Shown here piece by piece: positions 1 to 12,348 of a DNA stretch of 64,000 nt (position 1 is the stretch's first letter; each line of letters begins with the position of its first letter). Position numbers and translations under genes: made by a program. The stretch comes from Gordionus sp. m RMFG-2023 (lineage: Eukaryota; Nematomorpha; Gordioida; Chordodea; Parachordodidae): NCBI RefSeq assembly GCF_954871325.1, contig NC_088776.1, positions 52,966,569-53,030,568 on the forward strand, read 5' to 3'. Below the pieces are notes generated by a model. It was not told the DNA's origin. It saw only the letters and a list, made by a program, of their open reading frames with translations, and made no database searches.

Positions 1-301
1 GATCAATGGCAGGTCTTCAAAAAATTAGTTATCATTATAACTTCCTTCTTTTCGTGTTTTAATTTTCTATCTATTATCCTTCCCCCAATAGGATTGACAG
101 GTCTACCACACTCAATCCAAGTTACCACAATTCTAACACACTTTTAAAATTTCCAAAATTTACCTTAAAAACTACGATAAGATCTCCCACATTCTAATTT
201 TCAAAAATCGTGTTTCTGAAAAATTTTTTATTTAAAATATCATGTGTTTATGTTATACCCAAAAGAAAATTCAAAATCAAAAAAAAAATGTAATTATATT
301 C

Positions 302-528
302 TATTGGATCCCTTCTTTCTTAAATTTGATATGTTTTATCTGATAACCAATAGAAGGGTTTTTATATATAATTAGCGTATTGGATCCCTTCTTAAATTTG
401 ATATGTTTTATCTGATAACCAATAGAAGGACAGGATTTTATATAATTAGCGTATTGGATCCCTTCTTTCTTAAATTTGCTATGATTTATCTGATAACCAA
501 TAAGAGGACGGGATTTTTTATAATTAGC
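302..528. repeat. Three-copy tandem array, unit about 75 bp
   Basis: Three successive units begin with TATTGGATCCCTTC at 302, 378 and 452. Each ends with a shared segment containing GATAACCAATA and then TATAATTAGC. Units are 74-76 bp and differ by small indels and a few substitutions. Each unit also contains CTATTGG or TATTGG near its start and CCAATA near its end, so single units can fold back. No coding potential was seen. It could be a short satellite or a locally expanded MITE fragment. Confidence 0.9.
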
Positions 529-540
529 AGCCTATACCTT

Positions 541-787
541 ATTTGTTAAAAATTTAAAATGATAAAACAATCATTAAAATAAAAAAAAATCCTTCCCCCC
601 GTTATGCTACTAATTAGTTACCCTTTTAACCGTGTTGGAGGAGGGTAAAAAAGGAATTTGGGGGGGGGGGGGTGCCACCCAGATATTTTTACAAAATTTA
701 TCACAATCGATTAATTTTTACCTAATTAACCCCCCCCCCCCCAAACCCACCGCATTTTCGTTTTTCTTCTCTTCTTTTTTTATATAC
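541..787. other. Non-coding stretch with facing G-run and C-run
   Basis: A G homopolymer (about 660-672) and a C homopolymer (about 730-742) lie some 60 bp apart and could pair. The arrangement resembles the G-run/C-run ends of the hAT-like elements elsewhere in the window, but no terminal repeats or target duplication could be assigned. Confidence 0.4.
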
Positions 788-3700
788 ACTTAAACAATCA
801 TGTGAATCAACTTGTAGATTGTCATTCTGATCATTGAAAAAATTCCATTCCGTCATATTCTTCCAATCGTAGTTGTAAGAGATAATAAATTGCGAGGTAT
901 ATTCAAGAGAGATGTTTAGTTTAACCCTATTTCCGATAGAACAATTGTGACAGGCCTCGATTTTAGGTGTCAATTTAAAAATAAAAATATATACATTTTC
1001 ATAATAATTTTGTAACGTAATATAGGTAACAGTTCTTCGTTTTAAAATAGTGTGTTTAAATAAAAACATTACAACTAGAAGGGAGAGAAGGGGGAGGGAT
1101 TAGCACCCTTAATTTAAGATGAGCGCTCTTACATTTAAATCAAGAATTTTAAATGAATTAAAGTTGCGAAAACAGTTATTAAGCCTTGTACTGGTTTGTC
1201 TTATTTCCAAAACACTGTCTGTTCAGCTGGCTACATCGCTTTCCCTAAACAGCCTAAAAAGGAAGAGGCTGTTTAGATTTACGTAGGTATAGTGTCTTTG
1301 AATAAAAATAAGGTATCTTTGTTATAAAATTTTATGGGTCCTTCTCCTTCCCCAGTATTTTTTTTAAAAATTTTAGGCACCTCCCTAAATAAAAAAAAGT
1401 CAATGATACCTCTGATTGAAAAGAATGTCTGTCAATGTTTAATGACGAGAAAATTAGAGAAGTTGCAATATTTGGAGAGGAAGTTTCCAGAATAAAAACA
1501 TTGCTATTCTAGCTAAATACTTTTCCAAAAAAAATAGTAAGAGGGACCCAATAGTAAAAAAATTTAAAAGGTCATACAACACGATAACATATAATGCTTA
1601 TACATAAAGATAAACTAAAGATCCATTTTGAAACTTGGTTGAATTCAAATCAGCTGGTGACACGCCAAATTAGTTTCTCGTTTATTTTTCATAGAAATAA
1701 ATGAAACTCTGAAATTTCTTTTTAAAGTTTTTCATAAAATTTTATAATATAAACCATTTATCTGCAGCTCCGGCTCAACCCTAAGTTAGACCGGGGCAAT
1801 CGGATCGGAATTTTAATTTTTTTAAATATTCCCTGGTCGAACTAACGTTAAAAATATACCCGGACTAAGTCTAGTCAAAAAATCCGAGCAGGGTCATGCA
1901 AATGGTACTTCTAGGAAATTAAAAGGTCGTTGCCACCAGTTATTTTGTATTTGATGCACATTTAAAAGAATAAATCGTTATTCCAAGTAATAATATGTGT
2001 AATAAAGCAACACACCTATCAATTTAATTTAATCTATAAAAAAAAATTAACCTACCCCGTGCCCCACCCTTAGGAATTAAAATATAAAAATAGATATATA
2101 TAAATTTGCCCTATCCCATAAAAATTAAAATGAACACTTTTTATATTTGGCAGACAAAATGTATTGTAACAAAATTTATTTTAATATAAATGAAAAATTG
2201 GTCCTCGTTTATAGTAACCACGAAAATAGCGTGACAAAACGCCGCTTCAGAATACCTAATGTCAAATAATAAAACTATGACAATAATGATATCGCTTAGC
2301 CAGAGATTACATGCACTTGGTTATCATATTTGTGTCCTTAATTTTGCAAAAAAATATTTAACATGAACTTTCTCAATTAAAAATTAATAGTCTAGAAGAC
2401 ACCATATTTTCAAGTCATCAATTTATCATCAATTTTTCAAATATAATTAAAATTACTTGCATAGTCAAGGCACTTATAGTTAGGGGTTCAGAAAAATTCA
2501 TCTCTAAAGCGAATCTCGTGTTCCGCTTCTTGTATAAACTCGTGCAGCCTACTATATAAATTCCTGGATCATCCATCTCCGCTTTTCCGTTCAGCCATAC
2601 GAGCTGATCTTTGAATGTTCTCGTACGTTTATACCTGGTATTATTTTGGGTATCTACAACATAAACGTCATATACAAGACCATGGTTTTCATCCAACAAA
2701 TTATGACCAGGTCGCTTGCTATCAGTATCCGCTCTTGTTGTCAGGGGAATGTTTAGAATTTTCAAATGGTTGGGTGACTTTGCAAGTTTACTAAAAGACG
2801 TAATAGTAATTGTGGTGTTTAATGTTAAACTGGGACGAAAAGATATGTGTTTGGATATAACACTGGTTTTAGTGATGTTAGAATCTTTAGCCTCTAAGGC
2901 AAGGTTACTCGTAGAGTTTGAGGTGGAGGGCATAGTAACACTATTGTTTGTAGAAATTGAACCATTTTGAGTGATGTTATTTGTTGAACTGTTTATGGGT
3001 ATAACTTGATCATTCAAAGTGAAGTAAATAGAGGAGTTATTGGTAATAGTCAAAAATGGAATAGTAAAATTTGAAACCTTTGTCGAATTAAAATCAGTTA
3101 AGCTTACGCTCATCAAAATTGGTAAAACAGTCGTAACATTAGAATCGTTGGAATCAGAAAGGATTCTATTAGAGACCGGTAAGTGCAACTTTTTACCCAC
3201 AAATCTTCTCAAAGACAATCTACTTTTACATTGTCTAAGTTTTTTTACGCAATTATTTCTGTTATGTAGAGAATACGGAGTTGATATCCGACGCCTTGCT
3301 TTAATTTTAGAAATTTTTTTCATATTTTTGCGTAGTTTTCGCTCGATTCTATGTAGCTTTCTCAAGCGTTGTAGCAACACTTTATTGCGAGACATGTGTT
3401 TGAGAAGGATATTAAAATTGTAAATTTTGTCACCTCTACTATAGGGTGGTTCGGTATTGATGTAATTTTCTATTGACCTTTTAATAGTTACATCAATTAA
3501 GTATGCGGGTGTGGAATGAGAATGTGTGGTAGTATTTACCTCCTCAATTTTCACTATTGAGGGAATAGTTACAGCAAATGTTAAGGTGTGAGCCTTGATA
3601 ACATGATCTAAGAATCCAGACGAAATCAAATTTAGGTAATTTGCAGAGGTCTTAACGTTTATATGCTGTTGAAACTCGTTATCAGTTTTTTCCTCTTTGA

Positions 3701-5760
3701 GGGCCATAGTGGAATCTATGATGTTTATAGGGCTAATTTTGTATTTGACATGATTCTTGGGGAAATTTTTTAAAATATGATTTAGATTGAGCGGAAAGCG
3801 AATTTTCTTTTTATCAGCGTCATCGTTTCCTCGATAGTTCAACTCATGGTAAGTATGTATTTTTTTCTTGATAGAATCGGCAAATTTTTTTAACTTAATT
3901 TTGGTGTCTTTACTGGCAGACAAAAATGGGTTGGATAAGTCATGGGAGTGGCCGGTTTCATTGTTCATACGATATTGTAAATTATTTGGTCTCATCAATT
4001 TTTTAATTTTATATGCCCTCGAATAATTGTAAGGGGGGACCATGTTATTTATGCAAGTTATAACAAACGAACTCTCCGGGAAAGTTGTTAGCGGCAAGGC
4101 TCTGTTGATATACGACTCGGTAGTAAGAATGCTATTGTTTCCTGATCGATATTTTTTTAAAAATAAAATATATTATGTTTGTCGTAGTAGGTGCTTAAAG
4201 AAAATTAGGGCTATGCCAAAATAGACTCCGGGTTTTTAGCATATTTTAGGGAAACTTGAAACATGTATAGTGCGTATATTTTTATAAAAAAATTTCTAAG
4301 AACCAGATTATTCCTGAATCGCATTCCAGGATAGGGTACTGCAAATTTTAAAACAATTTCGCCATAAATTTTTTGTTTATTTCTTTTTTTAATTTATGCG
4401 AAAAAATAATAATATTGAAGTAAGAAAAATTAATATAGTTCGAAAGTTCAAGGCAAAATTGTTCTCATACTAACAGGGTAAGCTTCACGCCCATTGGAAT
4501 ATTATTCCAGCAATAATTAAGTCTTTCAAAAAATTTAAAAAAAAACGTAAGGTGTAAATATATGCGCAACTCCTAGGACGGACATATATCATCGGTCTGG
4601 ATTTGGAGTCTCCACTTGACATTTTTAAGATTCTAGATTTAGGAGTGGATTAATAATTGATTAATTTCCACTAAATTTATAGATAAAAAACTAGATGATA
4701 TTGATTTTTGGCCACGTTAAAGCATTCTCAATTTTGGATCATCGTAATTTTGGCTATATTATAAACTATCTATGATATTTATCATATTTTATAATCACCC
4801 GTTATGCAAATTTTTTGAAATTTTATAAAATAAATTATCCCAAACTATGTATGGAAAACATTATCAGTTAAATATTGATATAATTAAACGAAATTAATTA
4901 TTTCTATAAATAAATTAGAATTGAATAAAGATTGCATATGTCTACACAATAAGTATTGCTAAACAGTTCGATTTGAGCCTATTTTTAAAAAAATGGATAA
5001 CTCATTATTTCGCTAATAGATGTCCATACCTTTTGTACCATCTATGAGCAAAATCTTCAGGCTTATGTTATATTTTTCTGGATAAAATATTGTGTGAACC
5101 GTTTTTTTTTAAAAATCAATTGAAACTTGTAACAACACTTGTCTAAGTTATAAATTTGATGATACATCATAGTTACCTCTGTTTATTTTTCTTTTATTTA
5201 ATAAATTCTTCATAAATATAATTAAAAATTCTCCCTAAATTGGAGAATATAAAGCTACCACAAATAAACTAAACTTTCCGATGACCAAACTTACACAATT
5301 TAAAAAAATTAATTAGTTAGTTATATACCTAATGCAATTTACCTTCATCCCCCATCTCCATCAATATAAAAGCATCAATCAAATTCGAGGGCACCATATT
5401 CTCAAACAATTGTTTATTATGATCTGAAGAATTTCCACCCGCATTTCCAGAATCAAACGACGATATCACTTTGTTCACATCCTTTGTATCTAAAAAATGT
5501 CCATATTTTGCTTTGAGTACCTCTCTACTGGGCCTCGTCGAACGCGGGAAAGCAAAATAGGTATCGAATAACGCGTTTACCAGATTCGAATTCATGCCCA
5601 AAAACTTTTGGTATAAACTGTCATCTTCATCCTTCGTGTTTATGACATTAGACCAGTTCTTATTCACGATCAAGATTAGAAGTATGATTAATAGCCTGAA
5701 TAATTCATTTATCTTTGTTGTTGTTACACTATCGTTCGAGTTGAATTCGAATGAAACCAT
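788..5760 (-). CDS. Unrecognised glycosylation-rich secreted or membrane-anchored protein (three-exon model, possibly 3'-incomplete)
   Basis: I do not recognise the family. Exon 1 is 5760-5343: ATG preceded in frame by TAA, ending phase 1 at GAAG|GTAAAT. Exon 2 is 4141-2457: acceptor ATCAG|GA completes a Gly codon, and it ends at CAA|GTAATT, phase 0. Exon 3 runs from 955 (acceptor ATCGAG|GCC) to a possible donor AGT|GTATAT at 788, or to a stop at 722. Phases agree at both joins. Exons 1 and 2 encode 701 residues and exon 3 adds 56 or 77. Residues 20-32 are a hydrophobic signal or signal-anchor segment. Many Asn-X-Ser/Thr sites and Lys/Arg-rich stretches follow. The C-terminal part has DDPGIYIVGC, which recalls an Ig-type strand with Tyr and Cys; exon 3 has paired Cys residues and sites NCS, NIS and NMT. 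Introns are about 1.2 and 1.5 kb. The open frames and phase match support a real gene; exon 3 and the true end are least sure. Confidence 0.6.
1245..1276. repeat. Perfect 11-bp hairpin
   Basis: CTAAACAGCCT (1245-1255) and its exact reverse complement AGGCTGTTTAG (1266-1276) are separated by 10 bases. It lies in the inferred second intron of the minus-strand glycoprotein gene. It may be a decayed inverted repeat or chance; no function is assigned. Confidence 0.6.
1624..1664 (-). repeat. 41-bp dispersed repeat, copy 1
   Basis: Read on the minus strand it starts CGTGTCACCAG and ends GTTTCAAAATG, and matches 30989-31036 with only a few differences. The match is far closer than expected for unrelated AT-rich DNA, so both are probably pieces of one mobile element. 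The family is not recognised. Confidence 0.6.
1764..1905. mobile_element. Decayed GGCC-rich MITE fragment
   Basis: A GC-richer patch in AT-rich DNA begins near CTGCAGCTCCGGCTC and ends near GAGCAGGGTCATGCA. CTGCAG and TGCA motifs near the ends recall the better-preserved elements at 45395-45714 and 46087-46273. No target duplication was found, so the assignment is tentative. It lies inside an intron of the glycoprotein gene model. Confidence 0.35.
4955..5110. mobile_element. MITE of the GTTAAACGGCT family, copy 1
   Basis: It lies in the first intron of the glycoprotein gene. The left end resembles TTAAACGGCTCGATTT (here GCTAAACAGTTCGATTTG). The core has GCTAATAGATGTCCATACC and GAGCAAAATCTTCAGGC, shared with copies at 27460-27600, 29108-29300, 48186-48400 and 58220-58380. 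No open frame is present. Confidence 0.65.
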
Positions 5761-6277
5761 ATAATATTATACAAAAGATTTATCATAAAAATCATGCCTT
5801 TAAAAAAAAAGAAATACCAATTATAATAGGCTTTAAACCATAATAATTTTTTTTTTAATATGTGCCACTTTGCTTTTTTTTTCGAAAATCGATTTCTAAA
5901 TATTTAAAAAATGTTTAATTATTAATTAAAAATATTTATATACCATTTAAATTATAAGGCAAGGTTTATTCTGAAATATTAGCGTTTGATAAGATTATGT
6001 ATGTTACTGTTAGTGTTAAATGTAAGTTAGGAAAAGCGCTTAGGGTAGAAAGGATGAGCCAAACGTTTAGAAAGCTGAACCCCCCTCTCCCCCCCCCCAA
6101 AAAAAACAGTTCCTTGTAGGTTTTGGAATATATTAAGAAAGGCAAGATAAATTTGTATAGCTATTGTAATTCTTATGTTGATTTTATTTTTATTCATAGT
6201 GTTGCGTATTTGACCGTTAATTAAGTTTTATGAATTTTCTTAAAAATATAAAAGGTTGACCTTATAGGTAATATAGT
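5761..6277. other. Upstream region of the glycoprotein gene, no gene seen
   Basis: AT-rich sequence with a C-run near 6079-6098. Minus-strand promoter elements for the gene starting at 5760 could not be pinned down; several TA-rich candidates exist and none stands out. Confidence 0.4.
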
Positions 6278-6285
6278 AAATGTTA

Positions 6286-7991
6286 CAGTGGCGTATCCAG
6301 GATTTTCCTATAGGGGGAGAATTTTTTTGGGGCCTTTGCCCACAAACCCCCTTTGGCCAGCTTTTTTCCTACCTTCGGCCGGGTCATATCTTTGAGCTAT
6401 TCTTTTAAATTATTCATAATTCAATAATATAATATTTTTAACTTTTATTTGAATTTTGGTTCCTTTTATAAATTAATTATTTAAGAAATTTTTTTTTTAA
6501 AAAATTTTTAAATTTAGCATTTATTAATAATATAATAGACAAATTAAATCTGACAAAATGATAGTATAAAAATAAAATCATGTCCAAAACATATTCTAGA
6601 AAATTCAAAAAATTTAACAAACAAGGACTTCATAATACAAAGTATAATAATAGATATAATGGAAATATAATTAATGCAAATTATTATATGAGGAAGAAGG
6701 GGGAGGGGGGAATTTTAAATAATTTAGGGAAGAGAAAGAAAATCTAGATTAATCGGGCTCCTCGGGGAATGAACCTATGAACCTATGAAGCATGTGAAAT
6801 TAGATTTTATAATCTGAATTCCTATGCGTTGACGTAAGTAGACGCTTTCTTTTGGGTATCCTGATTTATTTACTAATTCACGCTTATGAATATAAGAAGA
6901 AATAAAGGTTATAACACAATTTTTATTTTAAGTTAGGTATATTATAAATAAATTTTTTTAAAAAAATATAAAATTGAAATAAATTTTGTTTTTATGAAAT
7001 TTGCTTTAAAAACTAGCCTCAGAATTCCCATATAATATAAATATAAATTTTTTTTTATTGAAAATATTAATCGTAGTGTGTATAAAATATTGACTAGAAA
7101 ATTTTTTAAAGAACAAGTTTTTATATTTTATTATTAAATACTAGAATTATAATGCGATTTTTAATTTTCGTGGGAAATTTGCCAATTCATCAAGAATTTT
7201 CTTTGTCGTTGGAATTAAATCTATGTGGATATTAAACAGAGCTAACCCATTTAGCCGAGAAGTAGTATTTTGTAAATAAGTTTTCAACCATCTCAATTTT
7301 AATCCTTTCATTCGTATATGTTGTAATAGGCAAGCGCAAGAATATTAAATACCTTCAAAATATTTGGAAATTAAGCCAAGGTTTCCTTATACCGATTGAG
7401 CGCATCAATAGCATGCTCAGGTAAAATATTAAACGTAGTAAATATTTATACCACAATTCGAATTCACTGATTAAATTGATTTCAGTATCCATATCATAGG
7501 AATAAAATTTTTCTAAATATTTAATTTTACCAATAATGGCATCAGGAAACGAAGAATAGTCTTTAGGTAATAAAATTTGAAGATTACCAAAGACTTGTTT
7601 TTTGTCTAAAAACCCTACTTTAATTTGCGATAAAAAAGAATCTAAGAATGAAATGAAATTGGATATTTTATAATATTCTATAAGATATATAAATATTATG
7701 AAATATCTACATTCATTCTTCCTGTCCACATTTTCCTCCAAATCAATAACTTGAACCAAATCGAAATTTGGTTTTTGTAAATTTCTACGTAGTAGTGAGC
7801 TATCGGAAAATAATTTATTAATGCAACTAGCAGTTAGGATAAACTATGCATGATATTGAAAAATTTTGACGAAGCAGGGGGCGGGGTCGGGGGTAAAATT
7901 TTTATTAGCTTAAAATGATATTTAGAATAACAGTCAAATTTGCTACGGGGGGGGGGTGAAATCCCCCCCCCCCCCATTAGTTACGCGCCTG
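6286..7991 (-). mobile_element. Decayed hAT transposon with 8-bp target duplication
   Basis: The ends are inverted: CAGTGGCGTATCC at 6286 and TACGCGCCTG at 7982-7991 (reverse complement CAGGCGCGTA). The element is flanked by identical 8-bp direct repeats AAATGTTA at 6278-6285 and 7992-7999, the duplication length typical of hAT insertion. It is 1706 bp long. G- and C-runs lie just inside the right end. The minus strand carries the remains of a hAT transposase C-terminal half (separate entry). The length is below that of an autonomous hAT element, so it is probably deleted internally. Confidence 0.88.
7155..7830 (-). pseudogene. hAT transposase C-terminal remnant
   Basis: An open segment at 7759-7355 encodes residues such as FISFLDSFLSQIKVGFLDKK and LEKFYSYDMDTEINLISEFE, which fit the region before the hAT dimerisation domain (THAP/ZMYM-type hAT transposases). 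Further along the minus strand, with frame changes and stops, appear FPNILKVFNILAL, then WLKTYLQNTTS and RLNGLALFNIHID, which match the conserved hAT C-terminal pattern of Leu-Lys-Thr-Tyr-Leu and Leu-Asn-Gly-Leu-Ala. The N-terminal BED zinc finger and the upstream RNase-H-like part were not found. It is broken by several stops and frameshifts and cannot make active enzyme. Confidence 0.8.
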
Positions 7992-7999
7992 AAATGTTA

Positions 8000-10900
8000 T
8001 ATTTTATTTTTAAGTTGTATAAATTTGATTATCAACTAATTTTAATTTATAATATGGAAATGATGATATATTCATATAGAGGATATAAGTAGGCAGATTT
8101 TTCTTGTATTAAAATCTACCTTTTAATGTAATTTTTTTTACAAATTTAATTATTATTTTAGGTGGAGTCCATGTCCCATTATTTTGACCTTGATCTATAA
8201 TACCTTCGTGGACCTATTAGGCATTTACAAATGGCCACCATGGTTTAATCTAATCCTTGGGATTTCACATTTAGTACGAATTCGCTGCAAAGAACACAAA
8301 AATACAGCATAAACAATAATTATTAGAATTTAAATAAAAATATACTTCAAAAAAAAATATAGTTGAATATTAATAACGAATGTTAAAAAAATTTATTTTA
8401 AATATTAAATAAATATTTAGTAAAAATGCCTACAAAATATTTTCAAAATTTTTTTTAAAAATAATATACAAATATTTTGATCAATACTTTTTTAGAAAAA
8501 GATTCTTGTAGTATACCAATAAGAATTTTCAAAAATTATGTTAATAATAATATCCTATCGAAAAATTTGCGACTTATCAACTAAATTATAGATGCCGAAA
8601 CGAGTTATTATTTTCGCTTTCATAATTACTATTTATAGATGCAAGTTTTCACCATTTCTCCATCTTTGTACCAAATTTAATATAAAAAAAATACATATTA
8701 AAATATAGAAAGTCTTAGTCATTTTAATGGTATAAATCCCTAATATTCACGCCCTTCTCACTGCCCCTCATTCACTTATATAAGTGTATTTTAAATGACA
8801 TTGATAATCACCTTAATATTTAAAAAAAGAAAACTCCGACGTGTTAAAATTTTTTTACGAAACACTGCCGAGGCCGATTCAAGAAAATAAATCATATAAT
8901 GGAGTGTTTTATTCATTTATTACGTTTATATTCAAATTCCTTAGAATAAGAGGCAAAATTTTTTGAAATAACAATAATCTCATATATTATTCCTTGCTGT
9001 CTGCCAATGAGTCTTGCTCTCTGTGCAACAACGGAATGCAGTGCAGCGCTCGAGGGTTTTTTTTGTTTTAATAATATATCACAGTGGAACAGAATTATGA
9101 TAAAACATAAGTTTTTCCTTTATTATTGACCTTGAAAGATATTTTGAAGGACCTTCCATAAGATTTAAATGATACATCTATGCTAAAAATTATCTTATGA
9201 ACATTATTTTAACTTAGTGGAACTGGAATCTAGTTATCTATATGATAATCAAAAAAAATTATTTATTCACTTTCAAGTGGGTACGTTACTAATTTTAATA
9301 ATATAAATAAACAAATAAGATATTTATTACGTTTCCCTAACTTGAATAACAAAATCGATATTATGAATAAGTGGATTTTACATTTATAATTAAATTTATA
9401 TTAATAATATAATATACAATAAAAAAAAACTAAAAGTATCTTATTTATTTTAAATCATAATAAATATCATTTTATAATTTTCATTTAAAATACAAATACT
9501 AACTACTCTCAATTATTTAAATAAATACTAAATACAATTACAAGAAAATATCTGTATTAGGATTTAATACGAGTATCTGCGCCTCTACCCAACTCTAGCA
9601 ATAATGGACTCAATCTTTTGAAATCTGTGCTAATTAGGTTAAAAAATATATATAACCTAAGCTCGATGGCTAACCGATGTCTTAATATTATCTAATAATA
9701 ACCAACGGTGACTCAATAGCAGTCGGAAAATTAAAATTTTCTAATTTTTGCCTATTATAACTTTCTAAAATTCTTATCAACTTCCAATATCAAATCATCA
9801 TTTAATCTTATCTGTTCAGATCAGCCTACCATTAACCCTTAAAACAACCACAACATATGGCTGAAATTTATAATTCAGTATATTTACCAACATTTATGAA
9901 ATAATCATGTTTACTAATTGAAAGAATTGGTTAATAATTTAATTTATTGTGTTTATAGTTTATGACAATGCAAAAAAAATCATAAATTTTGAATTAAAAT
10001 ACTATAATATTGATCAATATTAAGATTTTTAAAGTGATTAAATGATTTATTATATTTGAATAAATGTAATTTATTTATTATTTTAATGCAAATCTGGGTT
10101 GAATAGCTCCCAATGTTGTAGTGGTTGCTTGTTCAACGGTCCCTTTATAAAGTAAAATAAAAAAATTAAAATCTTATTATATTTGATAGAAGGTAATTAT
10201 CCATATTCTAATAATCTTTTTCATAAGGGAATAAAACTTTCTGTATCATGGTCAGTTCATTTACTATTCATAACAATTTTCCTGTTAACCTCCAGTATAA
10301 TTTTATTTAGAATAAAATAATTTATCATGTAAGTTAATTGACTAATTCTATATTTTTTCAAGTTTGTAGTGGATTTTTGCCCAGTGAAAAGAGATAAATT
10401 TAGAATTTTATCATGTAATTTTAAAGAAATATTTTTGGATTTATGGGCCCTACCCGGGTTTAATTATTTTTATTTTAACTGTTGCCAGCACAGATAAAAA
10501 TCATAACATCAAACCCTGATTTTTATTTAAAATATTCTTAATACATTAAATTTGGTAGGAATTCATACGTTACATCGGAATTGCATAAATAGGCAATAAG
10601 TGTGATCCCTTACAAAACTGCCTGAAATTTATCCGGTAAAATAAGATTTTTTAACCTTGTTGAGCACGTCTTAAAATTTTAAAATTCTAATTCCGAAAAT
10701 GTACTGCATATACGTGTTTAATACCTTACCTAATCATAACTAAATTTCATAACACTTTGATCATAAACTTTTGAATTAACTTATATATTGGCGATACAAA
10801 GATCGACTGGAATCTAAATCAAATTGCCTGATTGCGCATCTTACCGGCAATATATTATTAGAGACCTTCATGGACCTTAATTTTTTGTATCCAAAAATTT

Positions 10901-11960
10901 AATTTAATATAAAATTAACAATATTTAAGTGTATTTAGGAAATCATTTTGTTTACAATACTGAGATTTATTATTATTAGAAGAAAAAATGGCAAATTTAT
11001 TTTGATTAGCAGCTAAATTTAAATTTAATTTTTAGACCAAGCCCAGTCTATCCCATTAAACCTAGGCCCACCGGCCCAGGCCCAGCCCGCTAGAAAATAT
11101 TATATTACGGCTCATGGGCTGGGTATAGACTTGTGGGGGTCTCTGATATTATTAAACATATTATATTTCTTATTAAATATACTTCTACGTGCTCCATCAC
11201 TTGACGTAACTATAAAAATATTATGTAGTAAATTAATTATTCATTCAATAATCCATACCTAATAATATCGTTATCACCAATATCTATATTATTTATATAA
11301 GAATATTATAATAAAATATGTTAATTTAAATAGGCATTTACCCAGTTAAAAAGGAGGATAAGTATATTTCTCATGATACTTAAATTTAATGTTCTTGGCT
11401 TTTATAATATACTAATTTTAAAAAATAAATTATATAAATTAGAAATTATTCGAATTATTAGATCAAAAATATGTATTTATAATGTATTTTTTTAAATATA
11501 TCTAAAATAAATTTGGCCATTATTTCCAAAACAAATATCAAATTTGACAATCAAGGTGATATTTAATTACACATTTAAATAGATTATGACAAACATTTAA
11601 AAGTAAAGCTTTAATCATTTATGAAATTGGCTTTATTTTAATCGTAAATAAGAATCGCATAAAGGTGTCAAGGCTAAAGATAATATTTTCGATAATTTTC
11701 TGCAAAACGGATAAAATGCTACCGAAATCATGTCAAAATAATTTGAATTGGCGACTAACAAATTCAAAAAATATATAAAATTATTTTTTTGGCCACGTTT
11801 TTTAGTCCTTGAAACTTAAATCAATTAACATTGTGGAGTGTGTGGAATTCGCTCATGAGTTTTTGATCTAAAAGATCCAGGAGTTGTTAAATAATAAGAG
11901 CCCCATACCCATAATTTTTCACTTAAGGGAATACCAAAGAAGATTTTTTATTGTTGAAAA
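8000..11960. other. AT-rich intergenic sequence, no gene supported
   Basis: No convincing open frame or exon was found. GC-richer islands lie at about 8160-8290 and 8995-9060; neither reads through as a protein. A fragment at about 9568-9602 (AGTATCTGCGCC and CAACTCTAG) resembles the element end at 63089-63117. Confidence 0.5.
11039..11142. mobile_element. GGCC-rich MITE fragment
   Basis: A GC-rich patch contains repeated GGCCCA/AGCCC motifs and ends near GGGGGTCTCTG. CTCTG is the end motif of the better-preserved element at 46087-46273. The left end and target duplication could not be identified. Confidence 0.4.
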
Positions 11961-11974
11961 TTTGTATATATTAT

Positions 11975-12348
11975 CGTCAATGTGTTTTTTTCCGGCAGTA
12001 TCTTATTTTTTCAACTTTAAATTATTTTTTGAGAGTCTTTTTTTTGAATTTAAAAATCTGATTTTACCTGAAATGTATTCCATCATGTTTGGAATACCTA
12101 CCTTATGAATTTCAGGTAATTTTGTCATGAAATTTTGAAGTTAATATAATTTATATTATTTTTTCCATTGATTTCTTATATAAATTATGAATGACTCAAT
12201 AGTAAAATTATCTACAATTCATAAGATAGGTTTTTTTAAACATGCTAGAATACATTTTCTGTAAAAATTAAAAAAAACGTGCTCAAAAAAAAACGATTTA
12301 AAGTTGAAAAAAAATAACATATTGCCGGAAAAAATACATTTGAGCTAG
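11975..12348. mobile_element. Fold-back MITE, copy 1
   Basis: Two long inverted arms face each other. The left arm includes TTTTTTTCCGGCAGTATC, then a run like CAACTTTAAAT, then GGAATACCTACCTTATGAAT. The right arm carries the reverse complements ATTCATAAGATAGG, ATTTAAAGTTG and ATTGCCGGAAAAAATACATT. The middle is about 100 bp. There is no transposase. Related copies lie at 51860-52225 (inside a sulfotransferase intron) and 21175-21420. Confidence 0.75.

Noticed and set aside
1240-1290. Hairpin at 1245-1276 as a terminator or small RNA gene
   Set aside because: Short stem, no RNA-gene features, and this is a eukaryotic intron; listed only as an inverted repeat.
2716-3423. Plus-strand open frames opposite the minus-strand glycoprotein exon
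   Set aside because: They are antisense shadows of a 1.7-kb open exon with better coding features and splice borders.
8995-9060. Minus-strand similarity to the tail of primate Alu repeats (GCACTGCATTCC, AGAGCAAGACTC)
   Set aside because: The match is short and gapped, and the rest of the window is plainly invertebrate, so I treat it as chance.
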